DNA of 64,000 nt from assembly GCF_030163755.1 (NCBI RefSeq), contig NZ_JASJOE010000001.1:124001-188000 (forward strand), given 5' to 3'. Position 1 is the stretch's first letter. Each line of letters begins with the position of its first letter. The notes under the pieces were generated by a model that searched no databases, was not told the origin of the DNA, and saw nothing but the letters and a program-made list of their open reading frames with translations. Both the position numbers and the translations under genes were made by a program. Below are positions 46,131 to 54,631 of the stretch, in pieces. Source of the DNA: Roseicyclus amphidinii. GTDB lineage: Bacteria > Pseudomonadota > Alphaproteobacteria > Rhodobacterales > Rhodobacteraceae.

Positions 46131-46588
46131 GCATCGCGGATCAATACCGCCGCACCGGGCGACTTGACGGCGCCTGCCTGTGCGGGGCCGTGCGGATCGG
46201 CGTCGACGGCGCCCATGTCGCCGCGGTGGGGGTCTGCCATTGCAGCATGTGTCAAAGGTCGTCCGGTCTGGTCTGGGGCGCGTTCGAGGCATCGGCCGAT
46301 GCCGTGACGGTCGAGGGCGCGGTTGCGCGCTATGCCTCCTCCCCGTTTTCCGAGCGCGCCTTTTGCCCGGTCTGCGGCAGCAACCTGTGGCTCAGGAACA
46401 CCGACCGCGACGACGCGGACTACGAGCTGATGCCCGCCCTCTTTCCGGCTGCGGCGGCGTTCCCGCTGATTTCGGAAATCTACACCGACCGCGCACCGGC
46501 CTATGTGCCGTTGTCCGGTGATCATCGCCGCGCGACTCGCGCGGAATACGAAGCGAAAAACCTTCATCTCGAGGGAGACATGCCATGA
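46127..46588 (+). CDS. GFA-family (glutathione-dependent formaldehyde-activating-like) zinc protein
   Basis: A 153-residue protein with the GFA fold signatures: ACLCGAVRI near the N-terminus, CHCSMCQRSSG, and FCPVCGSNLW, together giving the seven or so zinc ligands of the family. Founding members react glutathione with formaldehyde, but most members are uncharacterised, so the reaction here is unknown. The GTG start overlaps the upstream stop, and the stop overlaps the gltB start as ATGA, so gltB translation is coupled to it. Confidence 0.85.
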   Translation: MSIADQYRRTGRLDGACLCGAVRIGVDGAHVAAVGVCHCSMCQRSSGLVWGAFEASADAVTVEGAVARYASSPFSERAFCPVCGSNLWLRNTDRDDADYELMPALFPAAAAFPLISEIYTDRAPAYVPLSGDHRRATRAEYEAKNLHLEGDMP

Positions 46589-49500
46589 CGACTTACGATG
46601 CGACCTGGGCGGCGGCCGAAGAGGCCAAGCGCCGGTGGATGGCCGAGAACGGCATGTTCCGCGAGGAAGACGAGCATTCCTCCTGCGGGGTGGGGCTTGT
46701 GGTGGCGCTGGACGGTGAGGCCAGCCGCAAGGTCGTGGAGAACGGCATCAACGCGCTGAAGGCCGTGTGGCACCGCGGTGCGGTGGATGCCGATGGCAAG
46801 ACCGGCGACGGCGCGGGCATCCATGTGCAGATCCCGCCGCGCTTCTTTTACGACCAGGTGCGCCGCACCGGGCATGAGCCGCGCGAGAACGAGCTGATGG
46901 CCGTCGGCCAGGTCTTCCTGCCGCGCACCAATTTCGGCGCGCAGGAGACCTGCCGGACGATCGTCGAGTCCGAAGTGCTGCGGATGGGCTATTACATCTA
47001 CGGTTGGCGGCATGTGCCGGTGAACATCGCCGTGCTGGGCGAGAAGGCCAACGCGACGCGGCCCGAGATCGAGCAGATCATCATCTCGAACTCCAAGGGC
47101 GTGGACGAAGAGACCTTCGAGCGCGAACTTTACGTCATCCGCCGCCGCATCGAGAAGGCCGCGCAGGCCGCGGGTGTGAAGGAGCTGTATCTTTGCAGCT
47201 TCAGCTGCCGCTCGATCATCTATAAGGGGATGATGCTGGCGCAGGACGTGGCCGAGTTCTATCCCGACCTGCAGGACGAGCGCTTCGAGAGCGCCTTTGC
47301 GATCTACCACCAGCGCTATTCGACCAACACCTTTCCGCAGTGGTGGCTGGCCCAGCCCTTCCGCATGTTGGCCCATAACGGCGAGATCAACACGCTGAAG
47401 GGCAACGTCAACTGGATGAAGAGCCACGAGATCCGCATGGCCTCGACCTATTTCGGGGACATGGCCGAGGACATCAAGCCGATCATCCCGCAGGGGGCGA
47501 GCGACTCGGGCGCGCTTGATGCCGTGTTCGAGGTGCTGGTGCGCGCGGGCCGCTCGGCGCCGATGGCCAAGACGATGCTGGTGCCCGAGGCCTGGTCGAA
47601 CACCGCCGCGGAGCTGCCGCAGGCGTGGCAGGACATGTATGCCTATTGCAACTCGGTGATGGAGCCGTGGGACGGCCCCGCCGCGCTGGCGATGACCGAT
47701 GGCCGCTGGGTCTGTGCCGGTCTTGACCGGAACGGGCTGCGCCCGATGCGCTATGTCGTGACCGGTGAGGGGATGCTGATCGCCGGGTCCGAGGCCGGGA
47801 TGGTGCCGATCAACGAGGCGACCGTCGTGGAAAAGGGCGCGCTTGGCCCGGGCCAGATGATCGCCGTCGACATGAAGGACGGCGGGCTGTTCCACGACAC
47901 CGAGATCAAGGACAAGCTGGCGGCCTCGCGCCCCTTCGGGGAGTGGGTGGGCAAGATCGCCGATCTGGCTGCCGATACGGCCGGTGTGAGTGAACGCGCG
48001 CTGTTCGACGGGGCCGAGCTGCGCCGCCGGCAGGTGGCCGCGGGCTATTCCATCGAGGAGCTGGAGCAGATCCTCGCGCCGATGGCCGAGGATGGCAAGG
48101 AGGCGCTGGCCTCGATGGGCGACGACACGCCGGCGGCGGTTCTGTCGAGCATGTATCGCCCGCTCAGCCATTACTTCCGCCAGAACTTCAGCCAGGTGAC
48201 GAACCCGCCCATCGACTCGTTGCGCGAGTACCGGGTGATGAGCCTGAAGACGCGCTTCGGGAACCTCAAGAACGTGCTGGACGAGGATTCGTCGCAGACC
48301 GAGATCTTGGTCCTCGACAGCCCCTTCGTCTCGAACGCGCAGTTCGACGCGATGGTCGGGCATTTCAACGCCGATCACGTCGTGATCGACTGCACCTTTG
48401 CCGCGGGCGGCAAGCAGGATGCGCTGCGCGAGGGGCTGGAGCGTATTCGCCACGCCGCGGAGGATGCCGTGCGCTCGGGCGCCGGTCACCTGGTCCTGAC
48501 CGACCAGGGGCAGGGCGAGGATCGCGTGGCGATGCCGATGATCCTGGCCACCAGCGCGGTGCATTCTTGGCTGACGCAGCGCGGTTTGCGGACCTTCTGT
48601 TCGCTCAACGTCCGCTCGGCCGAGTGCATCGACCCGCATTACTTCGCGGTTCTCGTGGGCTGCGGGGCGACGACGGTGAACGCCTACCTGGCGCAGGACT
48701 CGATTGCCGACCGCATCGCGCGCGGCCTGATCGAGGGCAGCCTGACCGAGGCGATGGCGCGCTATCGGGCCGCCATCGACCAGGGGCTTCTGAAGATCAT
48801 GTCGAAGATGGGGATTTCCGTGATCTCCTCCTATCGCGGCGGTCTGAACTTCGAGGCGGTGGGCCTGAGCCGTGCGATGGTGGCCGAGTATTTCCCCGGC
48901 ATGTTGTCGCGCATCAGCGGCATCGGCGTCAGCGGCCTGCAGAAGAAGGCCGAGGAGGTGCATGCCAAGGGCTTCCTCCGTGGTGAGGGGGTGCTGCCCA
49001 TCGGCGGTTTCTACAAGGCGCGTCGCTCCGGCGAAAAGCACGCATGGGAAGCGACGTCGATGCACATGATGCAGCAGGCGTGCAACCGCGCCTCCTACAG
49101 CCTGTGGAAGCAGTATTCGGAAAAGATGCGGAGCAATCCGCCGATCCACCTGCGCGACCTGATGGACATCAAGCCGCTGGGCAATCCCGTGCCCATCGAG
49201 GAGGTGGAAAGCATCACCTCGATCCGCAAGCGCTTTGTCACGCCGGGGATGTCGCTGGGGGCGCTGTCGCCCGAGGCGCACAAGACGCTGAACGTGGCGA
49301 TGAACCGGATCGGCGCGAAGTCGGACTCGGGTGAGGGCGGCGAGGACCCGGCGCATTTCGTGCCGGAGCCGAACGGTGACAACCCGTCCGCCAAGATCAA
49401 GCAGGTGGCCTCGGGGCGCTTCGGCGTGACCGCCGAGTACCTGAACCATTGCGAAGAGCTCGAGATCAAGGTGGCGCAAGGGGCCAAGCCCGGCGAGGGT

Positions 49501-51123
49501 GGCCAGCTGCCCGGCATGAAGGTGACCGAGCTGATCGCGCGGCTGCGGCATTCGACCAAGGGCGTGACGCTGATCTCGCCCCCGCCGCACCATGATATCT
49601 ACAGTATCGAGGACCTGGCGCAGCTGATCTACGACCTGAAGCAGATCAACCCGCGCGCCAAGGTGACGGTGAAGCTTGTCGCCTCTTCGGGCGTCGGCAC
49701 CATCGCCGCCGGCGTGGCCAAGGCCAAGGCCGACGTGATCCTGATCTCGGGCCACAACGGCGGCACGGGCGCCAGCCCTGCGACCAGCATCAAGTATGCC
49801 GGTCTGCCCTGGGAGATGGGCCTGACCGAGGCGCACCAGGTTCTCGCCATGAACAACCTGCGCGACCGGATCACGCTGCGCACCGATGGCGGGCTTCGCA
49901 CCGGGCGCGACATCGTCATGGCGGCGATGATGGGGGCCGAGGAATACGGCATCGGCACCGCGGCGCTGATCGCCATGGGCTGCATCATGGTGCGCCAGTG
50001 CCAGTCCAACACCTGCCCCGTGGGCGTCTGCACGCAGGACGAAAGCCTGCGCAAGAAGTTCACCGGCAACGCGGACAAGGTGGTGAACCTGATCACCTTC
50101 TATGCGCAGGAGGTGCGGGAGATCCTCGCCTCCATCGGGGCGCGGTCGCTGGACGACGTGATCGGGCGGGCCGATCTGCTGACGCAGGTCAGCCGGGGTG
50201 CGGCGCATCTGGACGATCTCGACCTCAACCCGATGCTCATCACCGTCGATGGGGCCGACCGGATCAAGTATGACCGCAACAAGCCGCGCAACGCCGTGCC
50301 CGACACGCTGGACGCGCAGATCGTGGCGGATGCGCATCGCTTCCTCGAGGATGGCGAGAAGATGCAGCTGTCCTATGCCGTGCAGAACACGCTGCGCACC
50401 ATCGGCACGCGGACGTCGAGCCATATCGTTCAGGCCTTCGGGATGCGCAACGCGCTGCAGCCCGATCACCTGACGGTCAAGCTGCAAGGGTCTGCCGGTC
50501 AGTCGCTGGGGGCCTTCGCCGCGCCCGGCCTCAAGCTCGAGGTGTCGGGCGACGCGAACGACTATGTGGGCAAGGGCCTGTCGGGCGGTATCGTCGTGGT
50601 GCGCCCGCCGCAGGACAGCCCGCTGACCGCGTCGGAGAACGTGATCATCGGCAACACGGTGCTTTACGGGGCGACCGACGGCTACCTGTTCGCGGCCGGC
50701 CGCGCGGGCGAGCGTTTCGCGGTGCGGAACTCGGGCGCCAAGGTGGTGATCGAGGGCTGTGGCTCCAACGGCTGTGAATACATGACCGGCGGTGTCGCGG
50801 TGATCCTTGGCTCCATCGGGGCGAATTTCGGGGCCGGGATGACGGGCGGCATGGCCTATCTCCACGACCCGGAGGGTGTGGCCCGCGTCAACATGAACAT
50901 GGAGACGCTGGTGACCTGCCCGGTGACCGTGCCCGAGTGGGAGGCCCAGCTGAAGACCCTGATCGAGGCGCATCTGCGCGAGACCGGCTCGCGCAAGGCG
51001 GCCGGCATCCTGCAGCACTGGGATCTCGAGCGCGGCAACTTCCTGCAGGTCTGCCCGAAGGAGATGCTGGACAAGCTGGCGCATCCGCTGGGCATCGAGA
51101 AGGCCGCCGTTCCTGCCGAATGA
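46585..51123 (+). CDS. gltB: Glutamate synthase (NADPH) large subunit
   Basis: Forms two glutamates from glutamine and 2-oxoglutarate with GltD. The 1512-residue product has a 33-residue propeptide before the nucleophile Cys34 (HSSCGVGLVV), a class II amidotransferase domain, a central domain, the FMN/synthase domain (SGHNGGTGASPATSIKYAGLPWE) with the 3Fe-4S cysteines in CIMVRQCQSNTCPVGVC, and the C-terminal GXGXG beta-helix domain (GNTVLYGATDGYLFAAGRAGERF, GCGSNGCEYMTGG). Length is normal. Followed by a hairpin-rich region and convergent serB. Confidence 0.98.
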   Translation: MTTYDATWAAAEEAKRRWMAENGMFREEDEHSSCGVGLVVALDGEASRKVVENGINALKAVWHRGAVDADGKTGDGAGIHVQIPPRFFYDQVRRTGHEPRENELMAVGQVFLPRTNFGAQETCRTIVESEVLRMGYYIYGWRHVPVNIAVLGEKANATRPEIEQIIISNSKGVDEETFERELYVIRRRIEKAAQAAGVKELYLCSFSCRSIIYKGMMLAQDVAEFYPDLQDERFESAFAIYHQRYSTNTFPQWWLAQPFRMLAHNGEINTLKGNVNWMKSHEIRMASTYFGDMAEDIKPIIPQGASDSGALDAVFEVLVRAGRSAPMAKTMLVPEAWSNTAAELPQAWQDMYAYCNSVMEPWDGPAALAMTDGRWVCAGLDRNGLRPMRYVVTGEGMLIAGSEAGMVPINEATVVEKGALGPGQMIAVDMKDGGLFHDTEIKDKLAASRPFGEWVGKIADLAADTAGVSERALFDGAELRRRQVAAGYSIEELEQILAPMAEDGKEALASMGDDTPAAVLSSMYRPLSHYFRQNFSQVTNPPIDSLREYRVMSLKTRFGNLKNVLDEDSSQTEILVLDSPFVSNAQFDAMVGHFNADHVVIDCTFAAGGKQDALREGLERIRHAAEDAVRSGAGHLVLTDQGQGEDRVAMPMILATSAVHSWLTQRGLRTFCSLNVRSAECIDPHYFAVLVGCGATTVNAYLAQDSIADRIARGLIEGSLTEAMARYRAAIDQGLLKIMSKMGISVISSYRGGLNFEAVGLSRAMVAEYFPGMLSRISGIGVSGLQKKAEEVHAKGFLRGEGVLPIGGFYKARRSGEKHAWEATSMHMMQQACNRASYSLWKQYSEKMRSNPPIHLRDLMDIKPLGNPVPIEEVESITSIRKRFVTPGMSLGALSPEAHKTLNVAMNRIGAKSDSGEGGEDPAHFVPEPNGDNPSAKIKQVASGRFGVTAEYLNHCEELEIKVAQGAKPGEGGQLPGMKVTELIARLRHSTKGVTLISPPPHHDIYSIEDLAQLIYDLKQINPRAKVTVKLVASSGVGTIAAGVAKAKADVILISGHNGGTGASPATSIKYAGLPWEMGLTEAHQVLAMNNLRDRITLRTDGGLRTGRDIVMAAMMGAEEYGIGTAALIAMGCIMVRQCQSNTCPVGVCTQDESLRKKFTGNADKVVNLITFYAQEVREILASIGARSLDDVIGRADLLTQVSRGAAHLDDLDLNPMLITVDGADRIKYDRNKPRNAVPDTLDAQIVADAHRFLEDGEKMQLSYAVQNTLRTIGTRTSSHIVQAFGMRNALQPDHLTVKLQGSAGQSLGAFAAPGLKLEVSGDANDYVGKGLSGGIVVVRPPQDSPLTASENVIIGNTVLYGATDGYLFAAGRAGERFAVRNSGAKVVIEGCGSNGCEYMTGGVAVILGSIGANFGAGMTGGMAYLHDPEGVARVNMNMETLVTCPVTVPEWEAQLKTLIEAHLRETGSRKAAGILQHWDLERGNFLQVCPKEMLDKLAHPLGIEKAAVPAE

Positions 51124-51159
51124 CCCGACACCCCGCGCCCGGTTCGTGTGACCGTTGTG

Positions 51160-51300
51160 CGGGGTCTCCCCTTCATCTTGGCAAATACAACTCCGGGGGA
51201 GTCCCGAAGGGACGGGGGCAGAGCCCCCTGTTTCGGAGCGACGCCTCCGCTCCGCATTCCCTGGATCAGGGGCACCGACCGCACCGCGTCAGCGGTGCCA
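51160..51300. repeat. Hairpin-rich intergenic element after gltB, possibly a dispersed repeat and terminator
   Basis: Between gltB and serB lie consecutive perfect hairpins: GTCCC/GGGAC (51201-51213), GGGGGC/GCCCCC (51214-51228, AGA loop, then TGTTT), CGGAGCG/CGCTCCG (51234-51254), and a GGCACCG/CGGTGCC pair just beyond. I recall very similar wording between genes of other roseobacters, so it may be a REP-like element; that is memory, not a search. The second hairpin could end gltB transcription. Confidence 0.6.
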
Positions 51301-51381
51301 CCGCGGTCGTGGGCGCAGGCCGGAGGCCGAGCCACGCCGCAAGCCCCCTCCGCGCCGCGCCACGGGGCGCAGCCCTTCGGG

Positions 51382-52257
51382 TCAGGGCGTCACGAACTCC
51401 GCCTTGGCGTAGCCCTGCGCGTAGAGCAGCGCGGTCAGGTCGCCGTGGTTGATCGCGTGGGCGGCCTGCGCCTGCACCACGGGTTTCGCGTGGACGGCGA
51501 CACCCAGCCCTGCGCGTTGCAGCATGCCCAGGTCGTTCGCGCCGTCGCCGATGGCCAGCACGTCGGCATCGGTCAGGCCAAGCCGTGCGGTCAGGTCTTC
51601 CAGCGCGGCGACCTTGGCCTCGCGCCCGAGGATCGGATGGGCGACCGTGCCGGTCAGAACGCCGCCCTCGACCAGCAGCGTGTTCGCGCGGTGCTCGTGG
51701 AAGCCCAGCCGCGCCGCGACGGCCTCGGTAAAGGCGGTGAACCCGCCCGAGACAAGCGCCGCATGGGCGCCATGGGCGCGCATCGTGGCGACCAGCGTGG
51801 CACCGCCGGGCATCATGGTGATGCGGGTGGCCAGCACCTCGGCGATGGTCGTCTCGGGCAGGCCCCGCAGAAGCGCGACGCGCTCGGTCAGGGCCGCCTC
51901 GAAGTCCAGCTCGCCGTTCATCGCGCGGGCGGTGATGGCGGCGACCTGTGCGCCGATGCCCGCCGCGGCGGCCAGTTCGTCGATGCATTCCTGCCGGATC
52001 ATGGTCGAATCCATGTCGGCCAGAAGCAGCCGCTTGCGGCGGCCCGCGCTGGGCTGGGCGACGAGGTCGACGCCCTCGGCATCGAGGCTGTCGCGGATCT
52101 GGGGCAGGTTCCCGGGCAGCGACCCGACCTCGAATTCAGCCGCGCAATTGGGGTCGAGCCAAAGCGCATCGCCGCCGCCCATCGCATCGCGCAGCGAGCG
52201 GACAAGCACCGGTTCCAGGATCATCGCGGGGTTGGTGACGAGGGTGATGGTGAACAT
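51382..52257 (-). CDS. serB: Phosphoserine phosphatase
   Basis: Last step of serine synthesis. HAD-family enzyme with the nucleophile motif LADMDSTMI (DxDST) near residues 80-88, a Ser/Thr motif II ALVSGGFTAF, Lys in GREAKVAALEDL, and motif III AIGDGANDLGML. The 291-residue product has about 75 N-terminal residues before the catalytic domain, which look like the short regulatory domain of proteobacterial SerB. ATG 52257 is the start. Divergent from a hydrolase gene; a perfect 12-base inverted repeat lies in the gap. Confidence 0.95.
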   Translation of the reverse strand: MFTITLVTNPAMILEPVLVRSLRDAMGGGDALWLDPNCAAEFEVGSLPGNLPQIRDSLDAEGVDLVAQPSAGRRKRLLLADMDSTMIRQECIDELAAAAGIGAQVAAITARAMNGELDFEAALTERVALLRGLPETTIAEVLATRITMMPGGATLVATMRAHGAHAALVSGGFTAFTEAVAARLGFHEHRANTLLVEGGVLTGTVAHPILGREAKVAALEDLTARLGLTDADVLAIGDGANDLGMLQRAGLGVAVHAKPVVQAQAAHAINHGDLTALLYAQGYAKAEFVTP

Positions 52258-52276
52258 GTCGGCCGCTCTTGCTGCA

Positions 52277-52344
52277 GTTTCGCGCCATAGACCACGAAGG
52301 GACGCAGCGGGCCAGAGGCTTTGGCGGTTGGCATGGCGCGAAAC
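52277..52344. repeat. Perfect 12-base inverted repeat between serB and the hydrolase gene
   Basis: GTTTCGCGCCAT (52277-52288) and ATGGCGCGAAAC (52333-52344) are exact reverse complements, 44 bases apart, in the 129-base divergent intergenic region. It could be a bipartite operator acting on both genes. Confidence 0.7.
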
Positions 52345-52386
52345 GCGCCTAGGTTGGGTGTCAGGCAAACTTGACGGATCGCTCAT

Positions 52387-53862
52387 ATGACACGGCATAT
52401 CCTGATCGCGGTGTTGGCGCTGTGCGCGCTGGCCGCCGGTCTTTGGGGGCTGGAGGCCCCGCGTGCCGGGCTGGAGATCCGCCAGGCGCAGGTGGGCGAG
52501 ACCCCGGTGACCGTGATGCGCCAGCCCGCGGCTGAGGGGCCGGTCGTCGTCATCGCGCACGGCTTCGCCGGGTCGCGGCAGCTGATGTCGGCCTGGCAAC
52601 TGAGCCTTGCGCGGGCGGGGTTCATCACGGTGAGTTTCGATTTCGAAGGGCACGGTCGCAATCCCGTGCCGATGTCGGGCGACGTGACCCGCATCGACGG
52701 CACCACCCGGCTGCTGATGGAGGAGACGGCGCGCGTGACGGAGTATGCCGTGGGCCTGCCGGGTGCGCAGCCGCGGGTGGCGCTGGTGGGGCATTCCATG
52801 GCCTCGGACATCGTGGTGCGGCAGGGGATCGCGGACCCCCGTGTCGAGGCGGTGGTGGGGATATCGCTCTTCAGCCAGGCGGTGACGGAGGAGGCCCCGG
52901 TCAACCTCCTGATCGTCAACGGCGCGTGGGAGGGGGCGCTGCGTGCCGAGGCGCGGCGCGTGATGGCCGAGCTGGGCGCGGAGGAGGGAGACACCGTGGG
53001 CACCCCCGGTGACGGCTTCGCCCGGCGCGCGGTGGCGGTGCCCTTCGTCGAGCATGTGGGCGTCTTGTTCGCGCCCGCGGGGATCGCCGCGGCGACCGAC
53101 TGGCTGGGCGCCAGTTTCGGCATCGCGCCCGAGGCGCGCGCCCTGTCGCTGGGGCCGTGGATCCTGCTGGCGCTCTTCGGGGCGGTGCTTCTGGTGCGCC
53201 CGCTGGCGCGGCTGTTGCCCGTGGGGGAAGCGCCGTGGCATCCGTCGCGCAAGCTGTTCTGGGCGCTGGCACTGGCCCCCGCGGTGCTGACGCCACTTGC
53301 CTTGAGCCTGTTCGAAACGCGCTTCCTTCCGGTCCTCGTGGCCGATTACCTCGCCCTTCACCTTGCGCTCTACGGTGCGCTGGTGCTGGCCGGCGCGGCC
53401 TGGTCGGGCGGCTTGCCCGCGCGGCGGGGCCTGCTGGCGGGGCTGGCGCTGGCGGCTTACGGCATCCTTGTCTTCGGCGGCATCATGGACCGTTACGTGG
53501 GCAGTTTCATGCCCCACGCGGGCCGTATCCCCGTGATCCTCGCCATCCTGCCCGGTGCGATCCTCGCCATGCTCGCCGACGCGGTCCTGTCCGAGGGCAC
53601 GCGCGCGGCGCTCTGGCGGCGGATCGTGGCGCGGGGGGCCTTCCTGTCGTCGCTCGGCATCGCCGTGGCGCTCGATTTCGAGCGGCTCTTCTTCCTCATC
53701 ATCATCCTGCCCGTCATCCTGCTCTTCTACCTGAGCTACGGCACGATGGGCCGCTTCGTGGGGCGGCGCACGGGGTCGGTGGTGGCGATGGGCATCGGCC
53801 TCGGGGTGATCCTCGGCTGGGCGCTGGGCGTCACCTTCCCGATGTTCGATCCGGGGGCCTAG
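52387..53862 (+). CDS. Alpha/beta hydrolase fused to a C-terminal multi-span membrane domain
   Basis: The 491-residue protein has an N-terminal membrane segment or signal (ILIAVLALCALAAGLWGL), then an alpha/beta-hydrolase domain: VIAHGFAGSRQL (oxyanion region), nucleophile Ser in LVGHSMASDIV and probable catalytic His in FVEHVGVLFAP. From about residue 255 come seven or so hydrophobic segments (for example GPWILLALFGAVLLV, LLAGLALAAYGILVFGGIM, LFFLIIILPVILLFYL). Serine hydrolase activity is predicted; the substrate is unknown, and a periplasmic active site is likely from topology. Ends nine bases from convergent TetR gene. Confidence 0.75.
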   Translation: MTRHILIAVLALCALAAGLWGLEAPRAGLEIRQAQVGETPVTVMRQPAAEGPVVVIAHGFAGSRQLMSAWQLSLARAGFITVSFDFEGHGRNPVPMSGDVTRIDGTTRLLMEETARVTEYAVGLPGAQPRVALVGHSMASDIVVRQGIADPRVEAVVGISLFSQAVTEEAPVNLLIVNGAWEGALRAEARRVMAELGAEEGDTVGTPGDGFARRAVAVPFVEHVGVLFAPAGIAAATDWLGASFGIAPEARALSLGPWILLALFGAVLLVRPLARLLPVGEAPWHPSRKLFWALALAPAVLTPLALSLFETRFLPVLVADYLALHLALYGALVLAGAAWSGGLPARRGLLAGLALAAYGILVFGGIMDRYVGSFMPHAGRIPVILAILPGAILAMLADAVLSEGTRAALWRRIVARGAFLSSLGIAVALDFERLFFLIIILPVILLFYLSYGTMGRFVGRRTGSVVAMGIGLGVILGWALGVTFPMFDPGA

Positions 53863-53871
53863 GGCGCGCCC

Positions 53872-54486
53872 TCAGCGCCGGTAACGCGCGAGGAAGGTCT
53901 TGACCGCCTCGGCGGCGATGCGGTCGATCTCGGCCTCGGCGGGGTCCTTCTCGATCCCGAACAGGACCTTGAGCATCAGGTCCGCGCGGCACAGCTGCGC
54001 CAGCTGGTCGGCGGCAAGGGCCGTGTCCTCGATGTCGAGGGCGGCGCGGGCGCGGGGGCTGTCGAGGTAGACGGCGATCTTGCGGCCCCATTTCTTCGGG
54101 CCGCTGTCGTAGAAGGTGCGGCCAAGCTCGGGGAACCGCTGCGCCTCGGCGACGCAGACGCGGAACATGTCCTGCCCGAACCGCGAAAGGATGAAGGTCA
54201 TCAGGGTCTTGCAGATGACATGAAGCGTCTCCTCGACGCTCAGGTCGCTTCCCTCTTCGAGGAACTCGACCTCGGATTGCTGGGCACATTCCGATTGCAG
54301 GACAGCAAGGAACAGGTGCTGCTTGTCGGGGAAATAGCTGTAGAGCGTGGCCTTGGACACACCCGCATCGCGCGCGATCTCGTCGACGCTGGCGCCCTCG
54401 TAGCCTTCCCGCATGAAGACCGTGCGGGCGCCCTCGATCACCTGATCGAACTTGCGCCCCTTCTTGATCTGCGCCGGTGCGTTCAT
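53872..54486 (-). CDS. TetR/AcrR-family transcriptional regulator
   Basis: A 204-residue one-component repressor. The N-terminal helix-turn-helix is VIEGARTVFMREGYEGASVDEIARDAGVSKATLYSYFPDKQHLF in the classic TetR layout (residues about 16-60); the C-terminal ligand domain carries a Cys-rich start (SECAQQSEVEFL) and the block LSRFGQDMFRVCVAEAQRFPELGRTFY. It is divergent from an AEC transporter with a probable operator in the gap, so it likely represses itself and perhaps that gene. Ligand unknown. Confidence 0.9.
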   Translation of the reverse strand: MNAPAQIKKGRKFDQVIEGARTVFMREGYEGASVDEIARDAGVSKATLYSYFPDKQHLFLAVLQSECAQQSEVEFLEEGSDLSVEETLHVICKTLMTFILSRFGQDMFRVCVAEAQRFPELGRTFYDSGPKKWGRKIAVYLDSPRARAALDIEDTALAADQLAQLCRADLMLKVLFGIEKDPAEAEIDRIAAEAVKTFLARYRR

Positions 54487-54510
54487 CCGCCCTCCCTTTC
54501 CTGCCGATAA

Positions 54511-54528
54511 TGTAAACCACTTGGTTCA
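54511..54528. promoter_or_regulatory. Candidate TetR operator
   Basis: Imperfect palindrome TGTAAACCACTTGGTTCA with five-base arms AACCA/TGGTT about a two-base centre, 25 bases upstream of the TetR gene start and 104 upstream of the AEC transporter. AcrR-type repressors often bind AACC...GGTT sites. Confidence 0.5.
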
Positions 54529-54631
54529 GTTTCGGCAAGGATTTCGGCAAATCGGCGAGATCCCATCGGGATGCGGCCCGCGTGCGCGGGGCAGATGGAC
54601 TCTGGCGCGGGGGCGGATTAGCGAAGGGGCG

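Noticed and set aside
46564-51084. A 1506-codon open frame on the minus strand opposite gltB
   Set aside because: It mirrors GltB codon for codon, is rich in His, Arg and Gln as expected from antisense of GC-rich codons, and has no family motif; gltB is certain.
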